From assembly GCA_015183035.1 (NCBI GenBank), contig JACZZP010000014.1, positions 682,001 through 746,000 of the forward strand: DNA of 64,000 nucleotides. Direction: 5' to 3'. The notes beneath the pieces were generated by a model. It saw only the letters and a list, made by a program, of their open reading frames with translations. It was not told the origin of the DNA and searched no databases. Below are positions 26,324 to 35,490 of the stretch, in pieces. Made by a program: the position numbers and the translations under genes. Origin of the DNA: Meloidogyne chitwoodi (taxonomy: Eukaryota; Nematoda; Chromadorea; Rhabditida; Meloidogynidae). The first letter of the stretch is position 1, and each line of letters begins with the position of its first letter.

Positions 26324-26799
26324 TTTAAAATATATTTACTAAAATGAAAAATAAATTAAAAAATATTCAATCATTAAAAAAATTCGATAAAAACTTTTAA
26401 ATGAATATTACCAAGGCAGATGGTGGCCGAACCTTTCGTCAATGAACCATTCGTCAATGAACTTTCCGTCAATACCTTTCGTCAATGAACCTTTCGTCAA
26501 TACCTTTTCGTCAATGAACCTTTCGTCAATACCTTTCGTCAATAAACCTTTCGTCAATGAACCTTTCGTCACTTAAGTCATATTTTTAAAAAACAAACCT
26601 TTCGTCAATGAACCTTTCGTCACTTAAGTCATATTTTTAAAAAACAAACCTTTCGTCAATGAACTTTTCGTCACTTAAGTCATATTTTTAAAAAACAACC
26701 CTTTCGTCAATGAACTTTTCGTCACTTAAGTCATATTTTTAAAAAACAAACAGACAATCCCTTAATTTTATGTAACTCGGTACCAGTGATCGGCAAGTT

Positions 26800-26985
26800 C
26801 CAAAATTTCCACTGGAACCGGTTCCAGTTCCGGAACTGGTTTTTTAATTTTTGCAGTTCCAGTTCCGGTTCCGGAACCGGTTTTTTAATTTTTGCAGTTC
26901 CAGTTCCAGTTCCGGAACCGGTTTTTGATTTTTTGTAGTTCCAGTTCCAGTTCCGGAACCGGTTCCAAACCAGTTCCAGTTCCAA
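26800..26985. repeat. GGTTCC/GGAACC palindromic array, left
   Basis: Irregular repeats of GGTTCCAGTTCCGGAACC, one of the few GC-rich stretches in this part of the window. Both strands are open (Val-Pro/Glu-Leu-type reading one way, Gly-Thr-Gly-Ser the other), which is a by-product of the repeat and not evidence for a protein. Confidence 0.8.
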
Positions 26986-27554
26986 AACCGACATTTTTTT
27001 TTATTAATTATGAATTTTCCATTTTTCCGTCAGAATTAAGAGTAAATATAATGTATAAACCAGTGGTACACTTATAAGAATTTCAGTATCCGTATACGGA
27101 TATATCCATGTGGCTTATATCCATATCTGTGTCTAAAAATTCTATATCCGTACGCTGGTATACCCATTTTTTCCTAAAATTGTCAAAACAAAAGAAGTTT
27201 TGGAGGGGATATTTTTTATATGAAGTCTTAAAATAAATAAGATTTTTCTGCAGAGAAAAGTATTTAAAACATGTTTTTTCGGGTTGCGCGCAACGTCGGG
27301 TAGTTAAATTTTCAAAATTTGGGTTTTTTAGCGATGCATGCGAAAATTTTGAAAATTTATTGGACATTAGTTGCAACAATTCACCAATTTCAGCGCCGCA
27401 GGCAAAAAATTTTAAAATTTTTTAAACCTCTGTTGCCAAAAATTACACTTTTTTATGGCCATAGGCGAAAATTTAAGATTAATTTTGTTTCAAAAATTTT
27501 TAAAATAAAGAAAAGTAACTCTAACAGCAACTAATGTACTCCAAGTAGCTTTCC

Positions 27555-27630
27555 CATAACAAAGGATTCGAACCCAAGACATCAGACAAAATAAACTAAC
27601 GCTTTAACCACACAACCATAGATTCACAAT
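27555..27630 (-). tRNA. Degenerate tRNA-like sequence (pol III A and B boxes)
   Basis: On the minus strand, TATGGTTGTGTGGTTAAAGC (27619-27600) matches an A box and GGTTCGAATCC (27574-27564) matches the B-box consensus exactly, at tRNA-like spacing. The T-arm stem pairs poorly and I cannot fold a clean acceptor or anticodon arm, so it is more likely a tRNA pseudogene or the head of a SINE than a working tRNA. It lies in the centre of the hAT-like element. Confidence 0.4.
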
Positions 27631-27719
27631 GGAAAAAGGCAAATAAATTATTTATAAACGTTTTCTTTCTTCTTTTCTCGCTTACAAAAATAAATTAGGA
27701 GAGTGAATAGAGAGACCTT

Positions 27720-27915
27720 AGGAACCGGTTCCGGAACCGGTTCCAAACCAGTTCCAGGCATCAACCAGTTCCACGGTTCCAGTTCCAAACCGGTTCCAGG
27801 AATCAACCAGTTCCGCAGTTCCAGTTCCAAACCGGTTCCAGGAATCAACCAGTTCCGCAGTTCCAGTTCCGGAACTGGAACTGGAACCGACCAGTTCCGG
27901 AACTGGAACTGGAAC
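27720..27915. repeat. GGTTCC/GGAACC palindromic array, right
   Basis: Partner of the left array. Three units of about 53 bp are built on CCAGTTCCAAACCGGTTCCAG plus a GGAATCAACCAGTTCC spacer, then a palindromic core GTTCCGGAACTGGAACTGG. It is part of the hAT-like element's right inverted end region. Confidence 0.8.
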
Positions 27916-28039
27916 TTGCCGATCACTGCTCGGTACATATTTAATTTTGTAAAACGTAAGTGGTACCATTCGATTCAGCTCGACGAGATGAATTGAATAG
28001 TAGTCTTTTTTTCGTTGAAATGTTTTTTTTTCAAAAAAT

Positions 28040-28185
28040 AAAGTACTTGATTAAAAATCATGGATAAAGTCAAATGTTAGACAAAATCTGAGTTCAGATT
28101 CATAATCTCCGCCCCAATTTACCTCTAGAAACATGTTTTTAGAATTATTTAATTTTTTTTTTAATGGGATCTAGATTCATTGGGA
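28040..28185. mobile_element. Solo end of the palindromic MITE family, inverted
   Basis: The reverse complement of this segment matches 768-915 in motif order (ATGGGATCTAGATTCAT, AGAAACATGTTTTTAG, TTAGACAAAATCTGA, TTGATTAAAAATCATGGATAAA). It lies in the right half of the foldback element. Confidence 0.6.
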
Positions 28186-28521
28186 TGTCAGTTTGTTTTT
28201 TAAAAATATGACTTAAGTGACGAAAAGTTCATTGACGAAAGGTTTGTTTTTTAAAAATTGACTTAAGTGACGAAAGGTTCATTGACGAAAGGTTTATTGA
28301 CGAAAGGTATTGACGAAAGGTTCATTGACGAAAAGGTATTGACGAAAGGTTCATTGACGAAAGGTATTGACGGAAAGTTCATTGACGAATGGTTCATTGA
28401 CGAAAGGTCCGGGAACCCATATATTTAATTTATTAAAAATCAAAAATATCAATGAATATATTAAAAATTCTTATATTATATTTGCAAAATAAATGAAATC
28501 TTCCTTGAAAATATAAAATGA

Positions 28522-29127
28522 GGCAATCGTCTGGAATCTGGGTCCCGAAATTTTTTTATTTATTTTTTCATGAAAATTTGTATTCGGGGGTTATCGAGGG
28601 CGCTGATCACGAATCTAATATCAGATTTTGTCTAACACTTGATTTTATCTATGATTTTTCATCAATTACTTGATTTTTTGCGTCTTTTTATTTTTCTTGA
28701 TTGGTCATAACTTTGAGTAAAATCGACCAACCGTGATGATTTTGGCGTCATTCAACTCAGATCGATAAATGCTTTCGAATGAGATATCATATGTATATTT
28801 GAATTTTCAATCCCAAAAATCAAATTGCTCCCACTATCATTTTTTCGATTTTCAAGGATCTGTATCTTGGTTCACCGGCATTTCTGCATAATGGGAGTGG
28901 TACCATTAGACTCAGATCTTTGAGAGGAATCGAATGATATATAATTTGACCGACATCCATTATTTGGTGACCAAAAATCAAGTAATTGATGAAAAATCAT
29001 AGATAAAATCAATGATTAATAAAAACTGATATCAGATTCGTAATCAGCGCCCTCGATAACCTCCGAATACAAATTTTCATGAAAAAATTTAAAAAAAATT
29101 TCGGGACCCAGATTCCAGACGATTGCC
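28522..29127. mobile_element. Full-length palindromic MITE with 8-bp target duplication
   Basis: Ends GGCAATCGTCTGGAATCTGG and its exact reverse complement at 29108-29127. The two arms stay complementary for about 190 bp, through the GGGCGCTGATCACGAATC and TTGATTTTATCTATGATTTT segments. An exact 8-bp duplication, TAAAATGA, flanks it (28514-28521 and 29128-29135). It is 606 bp long and non-coding. The 8-bp duplication suggests a hAT-like mobiliser; the GGC-type end is less usual for hAT. Confidence 0.9.
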
Positions 29128-29235
29128 TAAAATGAGTTATTGATATAAGACAAAATATTCTAAAAGGCTTTAAAATTAGATATTATTATATTCCTTTCTA
29201 TTTTATTTAGAATAGGTATATATTTTTTAAATATT

Positions 29236-30984
29236 TTAAGAAGAACAAGATCCTTTTCTTAAAATTCTTAATTTTGAAAATAAATTTAAACATTTTCCAT
29301 TCTCAGAATTTGTTGATGTTACATGCATTTGACGTTTTTTTCGCCTAGAAAATCGTCGAATTGCTGCTTGAAAATCTTCTGTTGTTGTATCTTTTGGAGA
29401 AGATAATTCTGTCATAGATAATTTTGTTTTTTTCTTTTTTTTATTAATCTAATAAATATTTATGTATTTAAAAATATTTTAAATAATTTTTTTACCAAAT
29501 TTTCATTTTCTGTAGAAATACTCATTTGAAATGAATCTTTTATTTGAGCAACAATTCCAACAAGTAAATCTTTAAAAATAAAATAAATTAAAAAAATATA
29601 ATTACCATCAATATCATGATTTAATGCAACAGAAATTTCAAAATGAGCAATATCAAAAGTATACATCTAAAAATATTTATTTTAAATTTAAAATTAATTT
29701 ACAGCATTTTTAACATCTATTTCCATAACAGCTCTTTTTCTTTCTAAATCTGCTTTATTTCCAACAAGAATAATTGGTGATGAACATCCAATAGATCGAA
29801 ATTGTTCAATTATTTTTAAAGCAATTTTAAAACTAGCTTTTCTATCAATTGAATAAACAATTAAAAATAAATGAAAATTTCCAATAAAATTAATTAAAGA
29901 AGAAGAAGAATTATTCTTTTATTAAAAAATAAATAAATAAATAAAAATAAATAAATAAATACCTGTATTTCATTTAAATTAATTTCTAAAAATTTTAATT
30001 CACATTCATGACCTCCAATATTAATTGAAACAGAATTATCAGAACGATTATTATATTGTGGATAATAATCATTTAAATCAGAATAAGCAGAACTTGAAAT
30101 AAATTGTGAAATTAAACAAGTTTTACCAACATCTGATTCTCCCAAAACACAAATCTTGAAATAAATAATTTAATTTATTTTTAATTTTATAATAATTTAA
30201 ACCTTATAAGTACATCCAATTAAAATATTATTATTATTTTCTTCATTAAATTCAGGAGATGATTCTATTATTCTATTAGTATTAATACAAATATTTGAAA
30301 TATTACTACTACCTGATGAGGTATGTGTAGAACTTCTCTTAAATTAAATAATTAATTATAAATTAATTAATTATTACCTCATTTATTATTTGTTCATCTT
30401 CATTATTATTAATTATTTCTTCATTTTTTAAATTAATTCTTTTTCTTCTAAAAGAATCTCCTCTACTTATAACAGCTCCTTTAGAGTCAATATTAAATTG
30501 TCTAACACGTGTATAATCAGCAGAATCAGGTAAACGAAGAAAACGTTCTTCAGCTTCACTCATCTTTTTAAATAATTAAAATATATTTTAATTAAATATT
30601 TTATTTAAATAATTTTAGTTTTATTTTGTATTAAATTTATTAAAAATATTTAATTAAAATTTAATATTAATTTAATAAAAACCTTATTTTATATAATTTA
30701 ATTATTTATTTATTTAAAAAAACCTGTTTAGGTTCAGGCCACGTGTCTAATCTATTTGTATTAATATCATAACGTAATCCTCCTCCTCCACGTAGAGAAG
30801 CTCTTCTATTAATTGTGGGGGTTGAACGTCTTCTTTCAGGTGTTAAATTATTATTATTATTATTTATTATTTCATTATTATTATCAGTTATATCATTATT
30901 ATTTATTATTTCTTTATTAAATAATATATTAGGCCTAGGACGATGACGAAAAGATTGAGAACGAATTGGAGGTTTTTGTAACAT
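29236..30984 (-). CDS. RGK-family (Rad/Gem/Rem) Ras-like GTPase
   Basis: RGK proteins are membrane-associated small GTPases that inhibit voltage-gated calcium channels. The long N-terminal extension (MLQKPPIRSQSFRHRPRP..., then MSEAEERFLRLPDSADYTRV, VISRGDSFRRKR) is RGK-like. The G domain has a P-loop VLGESDVGKT, a G4 motif VGNKADL and a G5 region FEISVALNHDIDDLLVGIVA that matches RGK (FIETSAALQHNV..LFEGIVRQ). After the G domain comes a basic tail (RRFSRRKKRQM) and CLNLFSKL near the end, in place of the conserved C-terminal RGK CHDLSVL motif; there is no CAAX box. The G3 DxxG is replaced by FLEINLNE, more degenerate than the DIWE of vertebrate RGKs. Eight or so exons; ATG at 30984. Confidence 0.8.
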
Positions 30985-32303
30985 TGAAGAATAAATTAAA
31001 TTATTATTAATCCTTAAATTAATTAATTTAATTTTAATAATAAAAATAAATATTTAAATAAATTAAATTATAAAAATAACTAACAAAACACAATAATAAT
31101 ATATTTAATGTCTAAAAAATAAATAAATAAATAAAAAATAAAGTAATAAATTATTCTGTTCAGTTGATCTTATTTTTGATTTAAAAAAGTTTTTTGAGAA
31201 GAATTTGCAGCTGTTAGAAATAAATAAAAATAAGGGCATTTATTGGCGCAGATGTTTTTAAGAAAAAGAAAAAAATATTTTAAATAAATATTTATAAAAT
31301 AATATTTTATTTAAATTATTTAGATATAAAAGTAATAAAAAATATATATTTAGAAAAATAAATAAAATATTTATAAAAAAAATTAATTATTTTCTTTGTC
31401 CAAAACTTTTTTTTTAAAAAAATTAAAAAGAGACTGGTCATTTATATATTAAAATAGTTATATATAAACAGTTGTTGCACAAATAAATAAATGGATTTTC
31501 TTTTAAAATTAAATAAAAATAAAATTATTTTATTTTTTTTTTAAACATTATATTTAAATTAAATTATTTTATTTTATTATAATTGTTTAATGAAATTTGA
31601 GAATTTAATAAAATTATTTAATAAAATAAATAAATAAATAAATATAATAATTTTAAGAGGCCAAAGTTTTTTTCTTTTTTATAAAAAAAGAAAATCCATT
31701 TTAGACTAAATTGAAGTTTTTTTCTTTTCCTTTTTGTGGATAAAAAATAAATTTAAGTTTTCTTTTTTATTTATTTATTGTTAAATATATTGAGGGGAAT
31801 TTAAAAAATAAAAATATTTTTTTTTATTAGAGATTCAATTTTTAGTAAATTATTTAAAATTATTTTAAAAAATATTTTTAAAATAAAAATTAAATAATTT
31901 TTATTATTTTTAAATTAATTAATTAATTATAATATTTTTTAAATTATTGGACAAAAAAATAAAAAAAAATAAAAATATTTAATGGACAAAAAGAGATGAG
32001 TAAATAAATATAAATATTATTTTTTATTTATTTACAAAAATATATCGTTTTTCAGTCTTTTGTGAGAAAAAATAATAAACAAAAGATAAATAAATAAATA
32101 TTTATATATAAATTATGAAATATATACATATATTAAATAAATATTTTTAAAAATAATTATTATTTTTAAAAAATTAGAGGAGATTTTTTACGAAAATATT
32201 TATTTAATTTAAATAAAAATGTCAAAAATTTAAAGAAGGGAAAGTGTAAATATTATTTTAAACTTTTATTTTTCCTCTTCATTTTAAAATATTTTAGAGA
32301 ATA

Positions 32304-32307
<4 letters not shown>

Positions 32308-32351
<44 letters not shown>

Positions 32352-32353
32352 AT
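32308..32353. repeat. (AAAT)n microsatellite
   Basis: About eleven consecutive 4-bp units without interruption. Confidence 0.9.
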
Positions 32354-32500
32354 TGTCTCTTCAAAATTTTGGCTGCCTTTGAATTAAAAAAAAATAAGAG
32401 AAAAATGAAAAAAAAAGGCAAAATATTAATAAAAAAAGAGAAGAAGTATTTATTTATTTTAAATTTTAAAAATATTATTTTTATTTAATTTTAAAATAAT

Positions 32501-32780
32501 TTACCATTTTTCTTCATTTAAATAAAAATATTTTTCTTCTTCTTTATTTTTATATTCTTCACTATATGTTTTTCTTATTATTTTTTCACTTTTTGGAAGC
32601 AAATAATTCTTTTAAAAAAAAATTAAATTATTAATTAAAAAATAATTTAAATTAATTAACTGATTTAATATTTAAATTAATTTTTAATAAATTATTTTGT
32701 TGTTTATTATTACTGTAATAATTAATTAATAATGAAGAAGTAGAACAAGAATTTGATTTTTTATTATTATTTTTTATCAT
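32501..32780 (-). CDS. Possible small protein, two exons, unknown
   Basis: ATG at 32780 opens MIKNNNKKSNSCSTSSLLIN... Joining at a GTTAATTA donor (about 32660) to an acceptor after TTTTTAAAAG (about 32610) gives an in-frame second exon NYLLPKSEKIIRKTYSEEYK, ending ...YFYLNEEKW and a stop at 32501: about 78 residues. It is Lys/Glu/Asn-rich with no domain. The evidence is only the in-frame join and the less homopolymeric base use of exon 2. Confidence 0.3.
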
Positions 32781-34277
32781 TTTTTTAATTAAAATAAATA
32801 AAATAAAAATTAATTAATTTAAAAATACATTAGAATATATAATTATTTTTATTTTATTTTTCAAAAATAATTAAATATTAATATTAAAAATTAGATTTTT
32901 GAATTTTTAAAAAATAAAGAAAGTAGAAGAGAAAATAGAAATTAAAAAATTAAATTTATTACTATTTTAAAACATTAAAAATTAAAAAATAAATAAATAA
33001 TAATTTTTATTTAAATTAATTTAATAAAACTTCAAAATTTAAAGAAAATAAATTATTTAATTAAAAAATAATAATTATATTTTTATTTTAAAATATTTTT
33101 TATAAAAATAAAAAAATGAAGTCTTGATTTTAAAATATATTTTTAAATTTATTTAACTAAAATTGCGTGACAGCGCGACATATTTTTATAAAAATAATTT
33201 TATTTTTAAAATAAACCGTTTTAGACAAAAAGAAAAAAAATTTATTTTTTTTAAAAAGGAAATGAAGAAAAAAAGAAGTAAAAAAAGAGAGAATAATGAC
33301 GTATAAAAAACTTAATTAAGAGAAGAGATATATTTTATATGTACATTTTTATATTGGAAAAAAACAAAAAATGCGTGTTGTTGAAAATGAATATTTAATT
33401 AATTTATTTTAAATAATTCTTTTTTATTAAACAACTTTTTTTTAATAAAAATAAATAATAAAATAATAATAATAAATAGTAGACTTTGTTTTAAATATTA
33501 AATTAATCTTATAAATATATTTAAATTAGAAATATTATTTTTTGAATTTATAATAAATATTAAAATTATATTTATAATTAAAAAAAAAATATTTTTTAAG
33601 CAATTCATTTTTTTAAAGCTAAATTTACTAAAAAAAATTGTTTGTTAAAAAATAAATAAATAATTTGCCCCCTGAAGAGAAAGAAAAGTGCCAAAGTTAT
33701 TCTTCTATTTATTATTTTTTTAGTGTGAATTGGCTTCTTTTTTAAATAAAAATAAAAGTTAACAAAAGGTGTTTGTGTGATGTAGTGAAGCGAATAAATT
33801 TTAAACAAAAATTATTTAGAAAATGATGAAATTATTTAATATATTTTTTGATAATTTTAAAAAATAAAAAGATAATAATAATATTTTAAATAATTAAACC
33901 TCATAAATGTAAATAATTTTAAATCTGATATTTGACAGATAGCTTTATCAGTTCTTTTTTTATAGAAGAAAATAGCCGATTGTAGACAAAAAAGGTCATT
34001 ATTTAAGTAAATCCAAGAAAAAAAGGCCTAAAATCTCAACTTATTCTTAAAATTATAAATAAACAAATCTCTCATTTATTTAAAAATTAATTTTTAATTC
34101 TTAATCTAATCAAAATGTTAAAAAACTACAAAATTTAAATTTTACAAAATAAAAAGGGAATGTTATAATATACCAAATATTCTAATACACATTTTAATAA
34201 TAAACTTTCAAACTTTTAAATTTATTTATTTTTAACAATATACGTTAACAAAGAACCACAAAAATTTTTCTGTTCAT

Positions 34278-35164
34278 TTATTTAGTTTTTGCAGCGTTTT
34301 TCAGCTTTCCCATTTCAAAACTAATCAAACGGTTTCGGTGTTGCTTTGCTTTAAACACCTTGAAACGCTCAAAATCTGTGAGATTTTCTCGCTGTAAAAT
34401 AATAAAAAAATTAAAATTTAGTAAATTATTAAAAAATAATTAAACCAATTTCTTTCGAGCAATTCGTTTAGCCAATTCAGTTTCAGCCCATTTCTTGTTA
34501 ATTTCTGCCTCATCATAGGCCTTCTGTACATTCTTTGTGCGCTGACCAACACGAATATTTATACGAAATTTGGTCAAATGCATATCTTTAAAGTTACAAA
34601 CACAACGGCGAACATCAGAGGAAGGCCCATCAAGAAGAGCCTAAAAAGTAATTTTAAATAAAATCACAAAATGTAAAGTTATTTAAGTAAAGAAAACATT
34701 CGAATAACATTATAACCCTCTTAATGCTTATTATTCACCGTAGAAACACTTACAAAACAAAAAATTTCAAAAATTTAAACAATTTAATATAACTTTCATC
34801 CTTTTTTACTAATTAGTTAATTTATTTAAATTGAACAAAAACATTTTATAATTAATCTTAATGGCCACCCAAAGGCTAAAATTCTAACAAACTTTTGGTA
34901 TCATACACTCCGTAATGATAAATAATTAACCTTGTTTCCATCAATAATGTTTACAATAACAGCCAATTTTCCTTTATCCTTGCCTTTTGTAATATACACC
35001 ACTCGACCAATTTCAACAAATTTCTGATAGATCATCACGTTTATAATAACAAAATAATAATCTAAAATTTAATTAGGTAACGTTTTATTCGCTAACAAAA
35101 AGTTATATTTAGAGAAATCAATAAATGATGTATTAATAAAAGTTTACATATTGTTAGTTACCAT
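34278..35164 (-). CDS. rpl-14: 60S ribosomal protein eL14
   Basis: The gene starts with an exon that encodes only the initiator Met plus the splice donor (ATG|GTAACT at 35164). The next exon gives KFVEIGRVVYITKGKDKGKL and AVIVNIIDGNK; the following ones ALLDGPSSDVRRCVCNFKDM and HLTKFRINIRVGQRTKNVQK, then AEINKKWAETELAKRIARKK and NLTDFERFKVFKAKQHRNRL. The end is KLKNAAKTK. This aligns along its whole length with eL14 (FVEVGRVAYVSFGPHAGKL, VDGP...VRR, ADINTKWA, MTDFDRFKVMKAKKMRNR). The intron after GNK is unusually long (about 285 nt). It is a constitutively expressed component of the large ribosomal subunit. Confidence 0.92.
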
Positions 35165-35490
35165 TTTGACAAGACAAAATGACATTTAATTGTTTGTCAT
35201 TTTGTTTGAGTTTTAAATTAAATGTGAAAATGTTGATATACTGTATATTTTAATAAAAAATTTTATTTATTTAATTATTGGAAAACTAATAAAAATACAA
35301 ACACACTCAATATAAAATTTTAAAATTTAATTGTTTATCTAAAATTGGAAAAAAATTTAAATTAATTTTTTTGTAAAGAAATAAGCTAGAAAAAAAGCAA
35401 TATAGAAAATTCAATTTTCTTTATTTGAAAATGAAATAAATTTTTGTTCCAACTTTTAAAATTATTATATTTTTTTTATTTTATATAAAA
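35165..35490. promoter_or_regulatory. Divergent upstream region of eL14 and nmr-1, with a hairpin
   Basis: A 326-bp spacer between divergent start codons. Immediately upstream of the eL14 ATG, ACAAAATGACA (35174-35184) pairs with TGTCATTTTGT (35195-35205) around a 10-nt loop. The remainder is AT-rich with no other feature. Confidence 0.4.

Larger units (their letters stand above)
26784..27928. mobile_element. Non-autonomous hAT-like element nested in the foldback element
   Basis: 18-bp perfect terminal inverted repeats, CAGTGATCGGCAAGTTCC, are flanked by an exact 8-bp duplication CTCGGTAC (26776-26783 and 27929-27936). An 8-bp duplication plus CAGNG ends is the hAT signature. It is 1,145 bp long and encodes no transposase. 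Inside the ends are arrays of self-complementary GGAACC/GGTTCC words; the middle carries a tRNA-like sequence on the minus strand. Confidence 0.88.
26430..28408. mobile_element. Foldback-type element with arrays of TTCGTCAATGAACC in its inverted ends
   Basis: The left end (26430 to about 26755) is an array of the word CCTTTCGTCAATGAA with variants, followed by about four copies of a longer unit of roughly 54 bp (containing CACTTAAGTCATATTTTTAAA). The right end (about 28190-28408) is its reverse complement, with the same order of variants (including the odd ACTTTCCGTCAATACC step), so the two are true inverted ends rather than independent arrays. The outer limits and any target duplication are not clear. 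The centre holds a nested hAT-like element and a MITE fragment. Fragments of the same word occur at 56938-57000. Confidence 0.8.
26324..29235. other. Transposon-filled intergenic interval
   Basis: Separates the AF9/ENL start (minus) from the RGK GTPase stop (minus). Nearly all of it is explained by a long foldback element, a nested hAT-like element with GGAACC arrays and a tRNA-like sequence, and two copies of one MITE family, each listed separately. No host gene is seen. Confidence 0.7.
30985..34277. other. 3.3-kb extremely AT-rich tract with one possible small gene
   Basis: Lies upstream of the RGK gene and downstream of eL14. It is dominated by A/T homopolymers and TAAA/TTTA microsatellites, including an (AAAT)n run at about 32308-32353. 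Apart from a possible small gene at 32501-32780 I see no coding sequence, RNA gene or transposon end; a GCGTGACAGCGCGACA patch near 33164-33180 is the only GC-rich spot. Confidence 0.5.

Noticed and set aside
26731..27969. Open frames on both strands full of Gly-Thr or Val-Pro repeats
   Set aside because: They come from the palindromic GGTTCC/GGAACC arrays of the hAT-like element; both strands stay open for the same reason and there are no splice or start features.
33605..33808. Minus-strand open frame of 67 codons in the AT-rich tract
   Set aside because: Phe/Lys/Ile-rich translation typical of random AT DNA, with no splice partners.
34645..34930. Long intron of eL14 as a possible snoRNA host
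   Set aside because: Ribosomal protein introns often hold snoRNAs, but I could not find a convincing C/D box pair or H/ACA boxes on the sense (minus) strand.
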